NCBI RefSeq assembly: GCF_002056795.1
Contig: NZ_CP020104.1
Span: 1,251,001-1,315,000, forward strand
Direction: 5' to 3'
Source: Spirosoma aerolatum
GTDB taxonomy: Bacteria; Bacteroidota; Bacteroidia; Cytophagales; Spirosomataceae
Length of the DNA: 64,000 nt
Both the position numbers and the translations under genes were made by a program. Below, piece by piece: positions 1 to 7,112 of the stretch. The notes beneath the pieces are model-generated. The model did not search any database. It saw nothing but the letters and a program-made list of their open reading frames with translations, and was not told the DNA's origin. Every line of letters starts with the position of its first letter. The stretch's first letter is position 1.

Positions 1-527
1 TCTTCCGTATAGCTCACCGCCCGGAGCCGCTCGGAAGCCGCCGGATTTTCCAGTAGCGAGAGCATCATCATCTGACGCATCTGTTCCACCTGCCGCGACA
101 GTGTGTCGACCTGCTGTTGATAGGCTACCGTGGGCGTACTGGATCGCTGGAACCAGTACCCGGCCGCTATTCCGACTGCCAGCAGCGCTATGCTGTAGGC
201 CAGCCGCATGGCGTACTGGGGTGTCCAGAGCTGGCGAAGTTTGGCTAGTAGTGTTTCGAATATACTTTCCTTTTCGACAGCCGTTGTGTCCTTATACGTG
301 TCGAGCATAGCCTGAAACCGTACCCTTGCGGCCGCACTTGGTTCGGGAGCAGGTAACTTGCCCATTAGTTGCCAGAGTTGCCGGGTCGATTCGGCATCTT
401 CCCGACAGGCCGAACAGTCTGCCAGGTGCGCTTCCATAATCGCTCGTTCACCATCGGGTAGCTGGTTGCTGAGCCATTCGCTGAATTGTTCCTGCGTTTG
501 TTCACAGTTTATAGGCAGTTTTTCCAT
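1..527 (-). CDS. Anti-sigma factor with zf-HC2-type N-terminus (partial, runs off left edge)
   Basis: The reading frame opens with ATG at 527-525 and stays open to the window edge, giving 175 codons. Near residues 33-40 there is a zinc-binding HLADCSAC stretch (H-x3-C-x2-C), the hallmark of zf-HC2 anti-sigma factors. One hydrophobic segment follows at about residues 97-113 (AYSIALLAVGIAAGYW), then a Gln-rich, coiled-coil-prone stretch (QQQVDTLSRQVEQMRQMMM). The inferred role is a membrane-anchored inhibitor that holds the neighbouring ECF sigma factor until an envelope signal arrives. Its start lies inside the sigma gene (26-bp overlap), the usual coupled sigma/anti-sigma arrangement. The C-terminus is outside the window, so any periplasmic sensor domain cannot be judged. 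Confidence 0.8.
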   Translation of the reverse strand, partial: MEKLPINCEQTQEQFSEWLSNQLPDGERAIMEAHLADCSACREDAESTRQLWQLMGKLPAPEPSAAARVRFQAMLDTYKDTTAVEKESIFETLLAKLRQLWTPQYAMRLAYSIALLAVGIAAGYWFQRSSTPTVAYQQQVDTLSRQVEQMRQMMMLSLLENPAASERLRAVSYTE

Positions 528-1074
528 TCTCAAGAGTCAGATAAATTTTTTTTAACTCAGCCATTGCCCGATGGACCCGCACTTTTATCGCACCTTCTGT
601 CGTGTTGAGTACACGGGCAATTTCCTCGTACTTCAATTCCTGATACCGGCTAAGTACCAACACTTCGCGATTATCAGGACTCAGTTTGGCCATGGCCCGG
701 TTCAGCGTATCCAGCTCCTGTTCTTTCTGGAATCGCTCGTCGGCCATTGGGCCCCCGCCAATTCGCTCGGCAACTTCGGCCAGGTCGTACTGCTGCGAAC
801 TTTGTTTGTTCTGCTTGCTATGATCGACCAGAACATTGCGGGCCAGGTGATACATCCAGCTTCTGAACTCGCCATCGCCCGTGAAGGTATGCCGGTATTT
901 CAGCATTCGGTAAAACACCGTTTGCAGCATGTCTTCACTAGCCTCCCGCTGGTTGGTCATATGGAACAGGAAGCCGAACAAGGGCCGATGGTATCGCTCG
1001 AAGAGTAAGCCCATCGTGTCCAGATTTCCTGCTTTTACCTGCAGCATGAGTGCGTTGTCTGTCAGCGCGTTCAA
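502..1074 (-). CDS. ECF-type RNA polymerase sigma factor
   Basis: A 190-residue protein with the two-domain ECF layout. Region 2 lies at about residues 20-85 (LFERYHRPLFGFLF, then EFRSWMYHLARNVLVDH). Region 4 lies at about 130-180 (LSPDNREVLVLSRYQ, YEEIARVLNTTEGAIKVRVH), which is the helix-turn-helix that reads the -35 element. The start is uncertain: TTG at 1074 gives MNALTDNALMLQVKAGN, and an ATG nine codons later (1047) gives MLQVKAGN. I prefer TTG because relatives usually carry a few residues before this motif. The stop overlaps the start of the anti-sigma gene by 26 bp, so the pair is translationally coupled. The target regulon cannot be read from the sequence. Confidence 0.9.
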   Translation of the reverse strand: MNALTDNALMLQVKAGNLDTMGLLFERYHRPLFGFLFHMTNQREASEDMLQTVFYRMLKYRHTFTGDGEFRSWMYHLARNVLVDHSKQNKQSSQQYDLAEVAERIGGGPMADERFQKEQELDTLNRAMAKLSPDNREVLVLSRYQELKYEEIARVLNTTEGAIKVRVHRAMAELKKIYLTLENGKTAYKL

Positions 1075-1153
1075 ACCGTTTTGCTATTGCGTTTAGTGGG
1101 TTTTGGACTGGAAACTGCGGAAGTTGAGCAAGGTTACAGAGAAAGGGAAAATT

Positions 1154-1241
1154 TTTTTGAGCGTAGGGCATTGGGGTAAGGGCAGAGGGTAGCCTTTGCT
1201 AGATACCCTCTGCCCTTACCCCAATGCCCTACGCTCAAAAA
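1154..1241. repeat. Perfect 38-bp-arm palindrome abutting the permease A stop codon
   Basis: Arms 1154-1191 and 1204-1241 are exact reverse complements around a 12-nt loop. The right arm ends on the base before the stop codon of the permease at 1242. It contains words such as GGGTAAGGGCAGAGGGTA. In RNA from the minus strand it would form a very stable stem immediately after the stop, so it may terminate transcription or protect the 3' end. The arms are far longer than a normal intrinsic terminator. Confidence 0.9.
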
Positions 1242-3602
1242 CTACTCGGCCTTCAACGCATCCACAGGATTTAACTTAAGAGTTTGCCAGAGCTTGAGCA
1301 GGATGGTCGAAAAGGCGATGGTCAGCACAGCTATAGCCGAGAGGATGATAGCGACCGCCGAAACGCCATTGTTGATTTTGAACACGCTGTTCATGATCAT
1401 GATCGCCATATAGTAGCCTAACGAACAACCGACAAGCGTGGCTATAGCCAAAATCCAGAGGTAGTTTTTATGCAGTACCCAGCCTACCTGCGCTCCGGTA
1501 GCGCCTAATACCCGCCGAACCGCTACCTCACGCATTCGTTTCAGTACATTGAGTGAGATCAATGAGAACAGGCCCGAAATAGCCAACAATACTGTAACCA
1601 GCGAGAAAACGCCCATTGTTTCGGCAATACTGGTCGACACGGATTCGGCTTCGGCCAGGGCGTTGTTGAGGTAAACACCATCAAATGGTTTATAGGGAAA
1701 CAGTCGTTTCCAGGTTTTCTCGAGTTCAGCAAATACCTGCTTTTGATGTTCAGCTTTCACGCGGGCAATAAAATAGACAAACCGGCTGGGTGGTACGGGC
1801 CGGATAATAGCCGAAGAAATGGGACGAAACGGTGTATTAGTCATAAAATCGCGCACGACTCCGCCGATCTGATACGTGGTTGAATCAAGTCGGATGGACT
1901 GACCGATGAGTGGTTTACCTTCACCAAATTCACGCAAAAAGGTTTCGTTGACCAGTACTGTCTGGGCGGGCTGGTCGCCCTGAAGCGGGAGCAGTGGCTG
2001 ACCATCGCGAAGCTCAATCTGGAGCATTCGCAGAAAATCATCGCCCACGTTATACAGCATACTCTCGTGCGACTCACTATTCAGGTTGAAATTGGTCATG
2101 CTGTAGCTAAAACCGGGCAGATTCTGCGTACCCCCAACGGCTTCAATGTTCGGAATCGACTGAGCGGCTGTTTTGAAAACCTGCCAGGTCGATTCATCAT
2201 ACACATAAGCCCCGATGACATTTTGCCGGTCATAACCCACATTGGCGGTTCGATTGAACTCGGCATTGCGTTCAAAACTAAGTCCGGTAACCACGGCTGT
2301 TAGGGAAATGGCAATCTGTATCCCCATCATAATGCGGGAGAAAAGCCCTGAGCCCCCAAAACGCAGGGCTCCCCGGAAAATATGAGTCGGACGAAAGGCA
2401 CTCACGTAAAAAGCAGGGTAAGAACCGGCCAGGAGCGTAACAAAAATCAATAAGCCAAGCAGAAAAGCAAGTACTGTAGGCTGGGTATAGTCGATGGTCA
2501 GTTCCAGATACGACCACATATGGTTGTACCAGATTACGATCGGATAAGCCAGAATCATGCCCAGCAAAATCGACAGCGTACAGATTACGCTCGATTCGGT
2601 AAGTAACTGCACCACTAATTGGCTTTGCGTTCCCCCAAGCACTTTTCGAACGCCTATTTCACGCAGCCGACCATTACAGACCGCAATGGTCATATTGGCA
2701 AAGTTCAAAGCAGCCGTCAGTAGAATCATAATGGCCATTGCCACGGTTCCCCAAACAGCCGCAGCGGGCAGCGATGGATATAAGCTGTTGTTTCGCAGGC
2801 TGCGGCCAGAAAGAGCCACTGTAGCAAAGGGCTCAACGACGAATCGGCTGATTTTCCAATCCGGGTCGGCCGATTGCTGGCGAGCCACAAAGTTAGCCAG
2901 GGAAGCTTCAACCGCTGTTCGGTCGGAAGCGTGCTTTAGCAGCAGGAATACGGCATCGGCCCGGTATTCCCAATTGGTATAATCGACGGGCTTATTGTTG
3001 TCAAACTGGTTGGAAAGGTGCGTCAGGAAGTCGAATCGGATGCTGGATTGCTTTTGCTGACTATCGATCACACCGCGTACGGTCAGTACTTTTTTGAACG
3101 GCTGATCGGCATATACAATAATGGATTTGCCAATCGGGTTTTCACTACCGAAATACTTTGTGGCAATCTCGTTTGAAATCAGAACGCTCGACGGGTCAGA
3201 AAAATCGGCCGAGCCTTTAATGATCTTAAAATCAAAAACACGGAAGAAATTGAGGTCGGCGAAATGTAGAACTTCGTTAAAGGTATTATCGCCGTACTTG
3301 ACTACGGCCCGGCGGGCTTCAAATCGTACCCCCGTTTCAACGCCCGAAATTTGCTGGGCATCTGTAGCTAGTGGCGATGGGCAAGTGCCATACAGCGTCA
3401 GGTTATCCGCTTTTACGCTCTCGACCCGAACAATGCGGGCGCGGTTTCTATGCCAGTTGTCGAAGGTATGCGCGTACTGGTAATTCAGAAAAGCCAATAT
3501 CCCAAAACCAATGCCGATGCTTAGTCCCAGTACATTGATGATAACGTACCGAAAGTTGCGTTTAAGGTTACGGGTCGTGATGCTGAGATAGTTACGGAAC
3601 AT
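1242..3602 (-). CDS. Double-FtsX (MacB_PCD) ABC transporter permease A, divergent member
   Basis: A 786-residue inner-membrane permease. One TM helix lies near residues 20-40, then a periplasmic MacB_PCD-like domain, a first FtsX block (about 285-440), a second periplasmic domain and a C-terminal FtsX block. Members of the MacB/LolC/FtsX superfamily pass ATP-driven motion to the periplasm (efflux, lipoprotein release or signalling); the substrate here is unknown. Coupling motifs are RLREIGVRKVLGG and RMREVAVRRVLGA. It is the least typical copy: the C-terminus is NPVDALKAE rather than NPVKSLRSE, and the usual WLxxFAYK segment before the last helix is missing. The start of the first coupling region (NFANMTI...RLREIG) matches only permease J, suggesting a sub-lineage. 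It follows the secreted-protein gene at 3785-4414 and probably shares its transcript. Confidence 0.93.
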   Translation of the reverse strand: MFRNYLSITTRNLKRNFRYVIINVLGLSIGIGFGILAFLNYQYAHTFDNWHRNRARIVRVESVKADNLTLYGTCPSPLATDAQQISGVETGVRFEARRAVVKYGDNTFNEVLHFADLNFFRVFDFKIIKGSADFSDPSSVLISNEIATKYFGSENPIGKSIIVYADQPFKKVLTVRGVIDSQQKQSSIRFDFLTHLSNQFDNNKPVDYTNWEYRADAVFLLLKHASDRTAVEASLANFVARQQSADPDWKISRFVVEPFATVALSGRSLRNNSLYPSLPAAAVWGTVAMAIMILLTAALNFANMTIAVCNGRLREIGVRKVLGGTQSQLVVQLLTESSVICTLSILLGMILAYPIVIWYNHMWSYLELTIDYTQPTVLAFLLGLLIFVTLLAGSYPAFYVSAFRPTHIFRGALRFGGSGLFSRIMMGIQIAISLTAVVTGLSFERNAEFNRTANVGYDRQNVIGAYVYDESTWQVFKTAAQSIPNIEAVGGTQNLPGFSYSMTNFNLNSESHESMLYNVGDDFLRMLQIELRDGQPLLPLQGDQPAQTVLVNETFLREFGEGKPLIGQSIRLDSTTYQIGGVVRDFMTNTPFRPISSAIIRPVPPSRFVYFIARVKAEHQKQVFAELEKTWKRLFPYKPFDGVYLNNALAEAESVSTSIAETMGVFSLVTVLLAISGLFSLISLNVLKRMREVAVRRVLGATGAQVGWVLHKNYLWILAIATLVGCSLGYYMAIMIMNSVFKINNGVSAVAIILSAIAVLTIAFSTILLKLWQTLKLNPVDALKAE

Positions 3603-3689
3603 GAGAAGTGGGCGGAATAAAGAAACGAAGTAAAGTAAATAAAAAATTAGATATTAACTAATTCTCTATTTGTTTACACTTGATGGCCC

Positions 3690-3788
3690 ATAACTGGAAA
3701 AACGGGAAAGGCAGAAGGGAGAAAAGGAACAGGGCTTTCGTAGCCTTACTCCTTTTCTCCCTTCTGCCTTTCCCGTTTTTCCAGTTAT
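3690..3788. repeat. Perfect 39-bp-arm palindrome overlapping a stop codon
   Basis: Arms 3690-3728 and 3750-3788 are exact reverse complements with a 21-nt loop. The right arm covers the stop codon (3785-3787) of the minus-strand secreted-protein gene. The loop has its own small stem (GGCT/AGCC). The purine-rich strand reads GGCAGAAGGGAGAAAAGG, the same low-complexity style as the palindromes near 1.2 and 15.2 kb but a different sequence. Confidence 0.9.
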
Positions 3789-4414
3789 TGATTCACCGTT
3801 TTGATACCGAAGCTGCGTTCGGTTTCACGGATAATGGCTTGTTTTTCGCGTTCGCTCTTGCCAAGTACATTGGCTGTACGTTCAATGATCAGTTCCTCGC
3901 CGTCTTTCATAAACGTATACTGCATCCAGAGCCGACCGTTTTCTTTGTCTTCCTGAACTTTCACCGATTGGGGCGACACCTCGCTGGGTGAGTACGAAGG
4001 ATTGGCTTTGGCTTCGGTAGAAAACTCATACATTTTCTCCTTCTCTTCTGAGTTTCTGGAATAAGCTATCCGTTGTTCATCATAAGATGCCTGCTGGGCT
4101 GGCGAATAATCGGATTTGTATGATTTCTCCTTGCTCCAGCTATCCCGCTTGTGGCTTGTCGTAACGGCTACGGCTGGCTCGCTAAACGCGCGTTCCAGCG
4201 AATCGATGATGCTGTTTTCCAGGGCTTTTACTTCGCTTTTCTCCATCTCCGATACATCGAACGAGCGGTTGTAATGCAGCGAATTTCCGGCCTCCTGCAT
4301 ATCAACACGAATCCGTAAATGCCGACCATCCGTCGATACATGTTTGCTCGACGACCGTTGTGCTATTGCACCAAAGCTAACCGCAACCAATACCAGCGTA
4401 AACAGCGTTTTCAT
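3785..4414 (-). CDS. Small secreted protein, paralogue of the product at 21219-21833
   Basis: A 209-residue protein with a clear signal peptide (MKTLFTLVLVAVSFGAIAQ). I do not recognise a named family. It shares a layout with the protein at 21219-21833: an N-terminal strand motif (LRIRVDMQEAG.SLHYNRSFDVS here; LSIRVNGTVDGQKIDYDRSFNVS there), a low-complexity middle, and a C-terminal block (GRLWMQYTFMKDGEELIIER, then NVLGKSEREKQAIIRETERSFGI). The sequence alternates strand-like and helical segments and is rich in charge. It lies 182 bp upstream of permease A on the same strand, behind a predicted sigma-54-type promoter. Its paralogue directly follows permease H behind the same kind of promoter. 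I infer an exported partner of these permeases; the biochemical role is unknown. Confidence 0.8.
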   Translation of the reverse strand: MKTLFTLVLVAVSFGAIAQRSSSKHVSTDGRHLRIRVDMQEAGNSLHYNRSFDVSEMEKSEVKALENSIIDSLERAFSEPAVAVTTSHKRDSWSKEKSYKSDYSPAQQASYDEQRIAYSRNSEEKEKMYEFSTEAKANPSYSPSEVSPQSVKVQEDKENGRLWMQYTFMKDGEELIIERTANVLGKSEREKQAIIRETERSFGIKTVNQ

Positions 4415-4450
4415 GAATCGGCAGAAATAAAGTTAAGTAAAATTACTCCC

Positions 4451-4466
4451 CTCTATCATCATGCCA
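4451..4466 (-). promoter_or_regulatory. Candidate sigma-54-type -24/-12 promoter
   Basis: On the minus strand the site reads TGGCATGATGATAGAG. The -24 half (TGGCAT) fits sigma-54 well; the -12 half keeps only the G of TTGC. It lies 38 nt before the start codon at 4414 and 53 bp downstream of the tandem dyads at 4519-4556. The case rests on shared geometry with three other loci rather than this match alone. Confidence 0.4.
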
Positions 4467-4518
4467 AGAGTGTATTGGCTTGTTAATCAATTTGTTCGCT
4501 ATATATGAAGAAATTGAA

Positions 4519-4556
4519 TGTCCGAAATCGGACAAAACGCTGTACGCCAGTGGACA
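4519..4556 (-). promoter_or_regulatory. Tandem-dyad operator/UAS, copy 1
   Basis: The first dyad is TGTCCG-AAAT-CGGACA (4519-4534), a perfect 6-bp inverted repeat. The second is TGTACG-CCAG-TGGACA (4541-4556). Starts are 22 bp apart, about two helical turns. The same pair occurs upstream of three other minus-strand units. It looks like two adjacent dimer sites for one transcription factor. Confidence 0.6.
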
Positions 4557-4562
4557 AAGGGC

Positions 4563-4628
4563 TGGGTGCTAAGAGCGTGGTGTATGGCGTAGTAAACCAG
4601 CCGCCAGGCACCATGCTCCCAACTCCCA
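4563..4628. repeat. Imperfect palindrome next to the permease B stop
   Basis: Arms 4563-4589 and 4602-4628 pair with several mismatches; the best core is GAGCGTGGTG with CACCATGCTC. It lies 5 nt beyond the stop codon of the permease at 4634. The words (GAGC[AG]TGGTG) recur in the palindromes at 7058-7110 and 60123-60175. Confidence 0.65.
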
Positions 4629-4633
4629 ACTAT

Positions 4634-7018
4634 TCACTCGTTCCGTAAACTCTTCACAGGATTCATCAGGGCGGCTTTGGCGCTTTGAAAACTGATGGTC
4701 AACAGGGCGATGACGACGGCTAACAGGCCCGCCAGCGCAAACAACCACCAAGACAAATTAATTTTATAGGCGAAAGACTGGAGCCAGCTATTCATGAAAT
4801 AATAGCCGACGGGAATGGCTACTAGCATCGCAATCAGAACTAGCTTCAGAAAATCGGTCGATAGCAGCGTCATCAAACTCATTACCGAGGCACCCAGCAC
4901 TTTTCGGATGCCAATTTCTTTCGTTCGCATTTCGGCCGTAAATGTAGCCAGCCCAAACAAGCCCAGACAGGAGATCAGAACCGCAACCAGGGCGAAGGCA
5001 TTGAACAACGTAGCCGTGCGGGCTTCGGTTTTGTAAAGTCGATCAAATGTTTCATCCAGAAATGTGTATTCCAGCGGACGGCTCGGTACCAGCTCGGTCC
5101 AGATTTGCTGAATAGCTTTAATGGCGTCGGCCTCTTTGCCCGGTACAATTTTTACGTAAATACCACTGCGCCAGCCCGGATTGTTGAACATCACCAGCGG
5201 ACTGATTTCTTCGTGTAGGCTTTTGAAATGAAAGTCCCGAACAACGCCGAGTACGACCCCTTTCGATCCCTGAAAATGGAAACGCTGACCAACAACGGGC
5301 TTGTGTAGCTTAAATTTTCGGACGGCCGCTTCGTTCAGAACAACATTATGCTCGTCGGCCGTATTATTTTCGGCAAACCAGCGTCCTTCGGCCATTTTTA
5401 GGTTGAATACGTTCTGGTACGAAGGCTCGACCGAAATCTGGCCGACGGTGGGCTGAAAATCGGCCGGGCGGCCATCCCAGTCGAGGCTCCCACTATGGGC
5501 GCTTTTGATTTCCACAATGTTCTGGCTGGCAATGGTCGCTTCTTTAATGCTGGAATGTTGCAGGAGCTTGCTTTTCATCACTTGTGGATCGACCTTGGGC
5601 TGAACTCCCCAGGGAATGGTAAGCGACAGAATGTGATCGCGGTCGTAACCCAGTTTTGTGGTGCGAATGAACTTGATTTGATAGTAAACGACCAGCATGG
5701 CGATCAGGAAGGCAATGGAAATCGTGAACTGAACAACCACCAGGCTTTTGCGGAACAGGCTGTTGGTCGATCCCAGCACATTGAGGCCCCGTATGGCCCG
5801 GACGGGTTGAAACGACGACAGGAGCACCGCCGGGTAAATGCCGGTCAGAACGATAGCGGTCAATATAGTACCAACCAGAACTACCCACAACGAGGGGTTT
5901 CCAAAATGGATGGAAAAGGATTTGTTGGTCAGGCTATTAAATACAGACAGGAAGCTATAGGTACATACCAGCGCAATCCCCAGCGCTACCGCACACATCA
6001 GAATAGATTCCAGCATAAACTGGGCAAATAGTTGCGAATGACCGGCCCCGATGATCTTTTTTACCCCCACTTCTTTAGCTCGAACACTGGCCCGGGCAGT
6101 CGTCAGATTCACGTAATTGATACACGCCATAAGCAGAATGGCCAGGGCCAGCCCAAAGAAAATGTAAACGGTCCGTCGGTCGCCCTGTTCACTGCCGTAT
6201 CGATCGACGGTGTCGAAGTGCATATCGGTCAGGGCTTCCAGTTCGAGGGTGATGCTGGTATCAGGTTTCTTAGTTTTTTCGTCTGGCTTGGCCACCTGAA
6301 CGATTTGGGTTAGTTTTTTGCTGACTTTTTTCGCATCGGCTCCGGGGCGGAGAACCACGTACGTTTCGTAATTGAAATTGTTCCAGTTGTTCTCATTTTT
6401 ATACGTGTCCGGATTCGAAAGGTGGGCCGATAAAGGGATCAGACAATCATACTGAAAACTCGAGCTGACCGGGTTATCTTTAAAAACAGCCCGTACCACA
6501 TAATCCAGCGTATCGATACGGACCAACTGCCCAACGGCTTTAGCTGAACCAAACAGCTTGGTAGCTTTTGATTCGGTTAGGGCAATGCTACGCATGTTGC
6601 GATTAAAATCGGTCAGGTTACCATCGACAAGCGCGTAATCGAATACTGAAAACCAATTTTCATCGACACAGGCGACCTTCGGTTCCTGAATCAATTGGTC
6701 ACCAATTTTCATCGTCAGGCCGTTCCAGAAGGGCTTGGAAAGGCGGGTGATTGTTTCCACTTCGGGCAACCGCCTGGCCAGTTCTGCCAGCGGTAAGGGC
6801 GTTGTGGACCAGTGCCAGGTTTCTTCTTTATTAACCTGATTATGGCTGATAATCGGATAGGTACGGGCCGATTTGGCGTGATAACTATCAAAACTTAACT
6901 CGTTTTGTACCCATAGCAGAATAAGCACCGATGCCGCCATTCCGACAGCAAGACCTGTTACGTTCAACAAACCAAATAGTTTGGTTTTTAGGAGATTACG
7001 AATAGCAAATCGAAGCAT
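4634..7018 (-). CDS. Double-FtsX (MacB_PCD) ABC transporter permease B
   Basis: 794 residues, ATG at 7018. Predicted helices lie near residues 20-38, 284-303, 335-357, 377-400, 424-445, 672-692, 720-742 and 755-778, with periplasmic domains at about 45-280 and 450-670. Coupling motifs are RAKEVGVKKIIGAGHSQL (about 313) and RTKEIGIRKVLGASVMSL (about 698). The C-terminus is NPVKSLRNE. The N-terminus is shorter before the first helix than in most copies (MLRFAIRNLLKTKLFG). The second periplasmic domain carries the GVVRDFHFKSLHEEISPLV signature seen across the set. It starts 94 bp after the permease C stop, with a palindrome between, and probably sits in a C-B unit on the minus strand. Confidence 0.95.
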   Translation of the reverse strand: MLRFAIRNLLKTKLFGLLNVTGLAVGMAASVLILLWVQNELSFDSYHAKSARTYPIISHNQVNKEETWHWSTTPLPLAELARRLPEVETITRLSKPFWNGLTMKIGDQLIQEPKVACVDENWFSVFDYALVDGNLTDFNRNMRSIALTESKATKLFGSAKAVGQLVRIDTLDYVVRAVFKDNPVSSSFQYDCLIPLSAHLSNPDTYKNENNWNNFNYETYVVLRPGADAKKVSKKLTQIVQVAKPDEKTKKPDTSITLELEALTDMHFDTVDRYGSEQGDRRTVYIFFGLALAILLMACINYVNLTTARASVRAKEVGVKKIIGAGHSQLFAQFMLESILMCAVALGIALVCTYSFLSVFNSLTNKSFSIHFGNPSLWVVLVGTILTAIVLTGIYPAVLLSSFQPVRAIRGLNVLGSTNSLFRKSLVVVQFTISIAFLIAMLVVYYQIKFIRTTKLGYDRDHILSLTIPWGVQPKVDPQVMKSKLLQHSSIKEATIASQNIVEIKSAHSGSLDWDGRPADFQPTVGQISVEPSYQNVFNLKMAEGRWFAENNTADEHNVVLNEAAVRKFKLHKPVVGQRFHFQGSKGVVLGVVRDFHFKSLHEEISPLVMFNNPGWRSGIYVKIVPGKEADAIKAIQQIWTELVPSRPLEYTFLDETFDRLYKTEARTATLFNAFALVAVLISCLGLFGLATFTAEMRTKEIGIRKVLGASVMSLMTLLSTDFLKLVLIAMLVAIPVGYYFMNSWLQSFAYKINLSWWLFALAGLLAVVIALLTISFQSAKAALMNPVKSLRNE

Positions 7019-7057
7019 AGGGAAGGAGGTTAAAAAAGCGAGGAGCAGGGGGCATGG

Positions 7058-7110
7058 AGCGCGGTGCGGGGAGCAGGGATTGTTTTACTCCATGCTCCCC
7101 ACACCATGCT
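7058..7110. repeat. Imperfect palindrome next to the permease C stop
   Basis: Arms 7058-7079 and 7089-7110 pair over 22 bp with a few mismatches around a 9-nt loop. The right arm ends 2 nt before the stop codon at 7113. Words GCGGTGCGGGGAGCA and TGCTCCCCACACCATGCT match the style of the 4.6 and 60.1 kb palindromes. Confidence 0.75.
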
Positions 7111-7112
7111 AT

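Noticed and set aside
571..1008. Plus-strand open frame of 145 codons opposite the sigma factor
   Set aside because: It is the antisense shadow of a clear sigma-70 gene, with no recognisable domain or promoter.
5495..6313. Open plus-strand frames opposite permease B (and similar ones opposite all permeases)
   Set aside because: They are antisense shadows of conserved coding sequence with similar patterns in all copies; none shows an own start context or family match.
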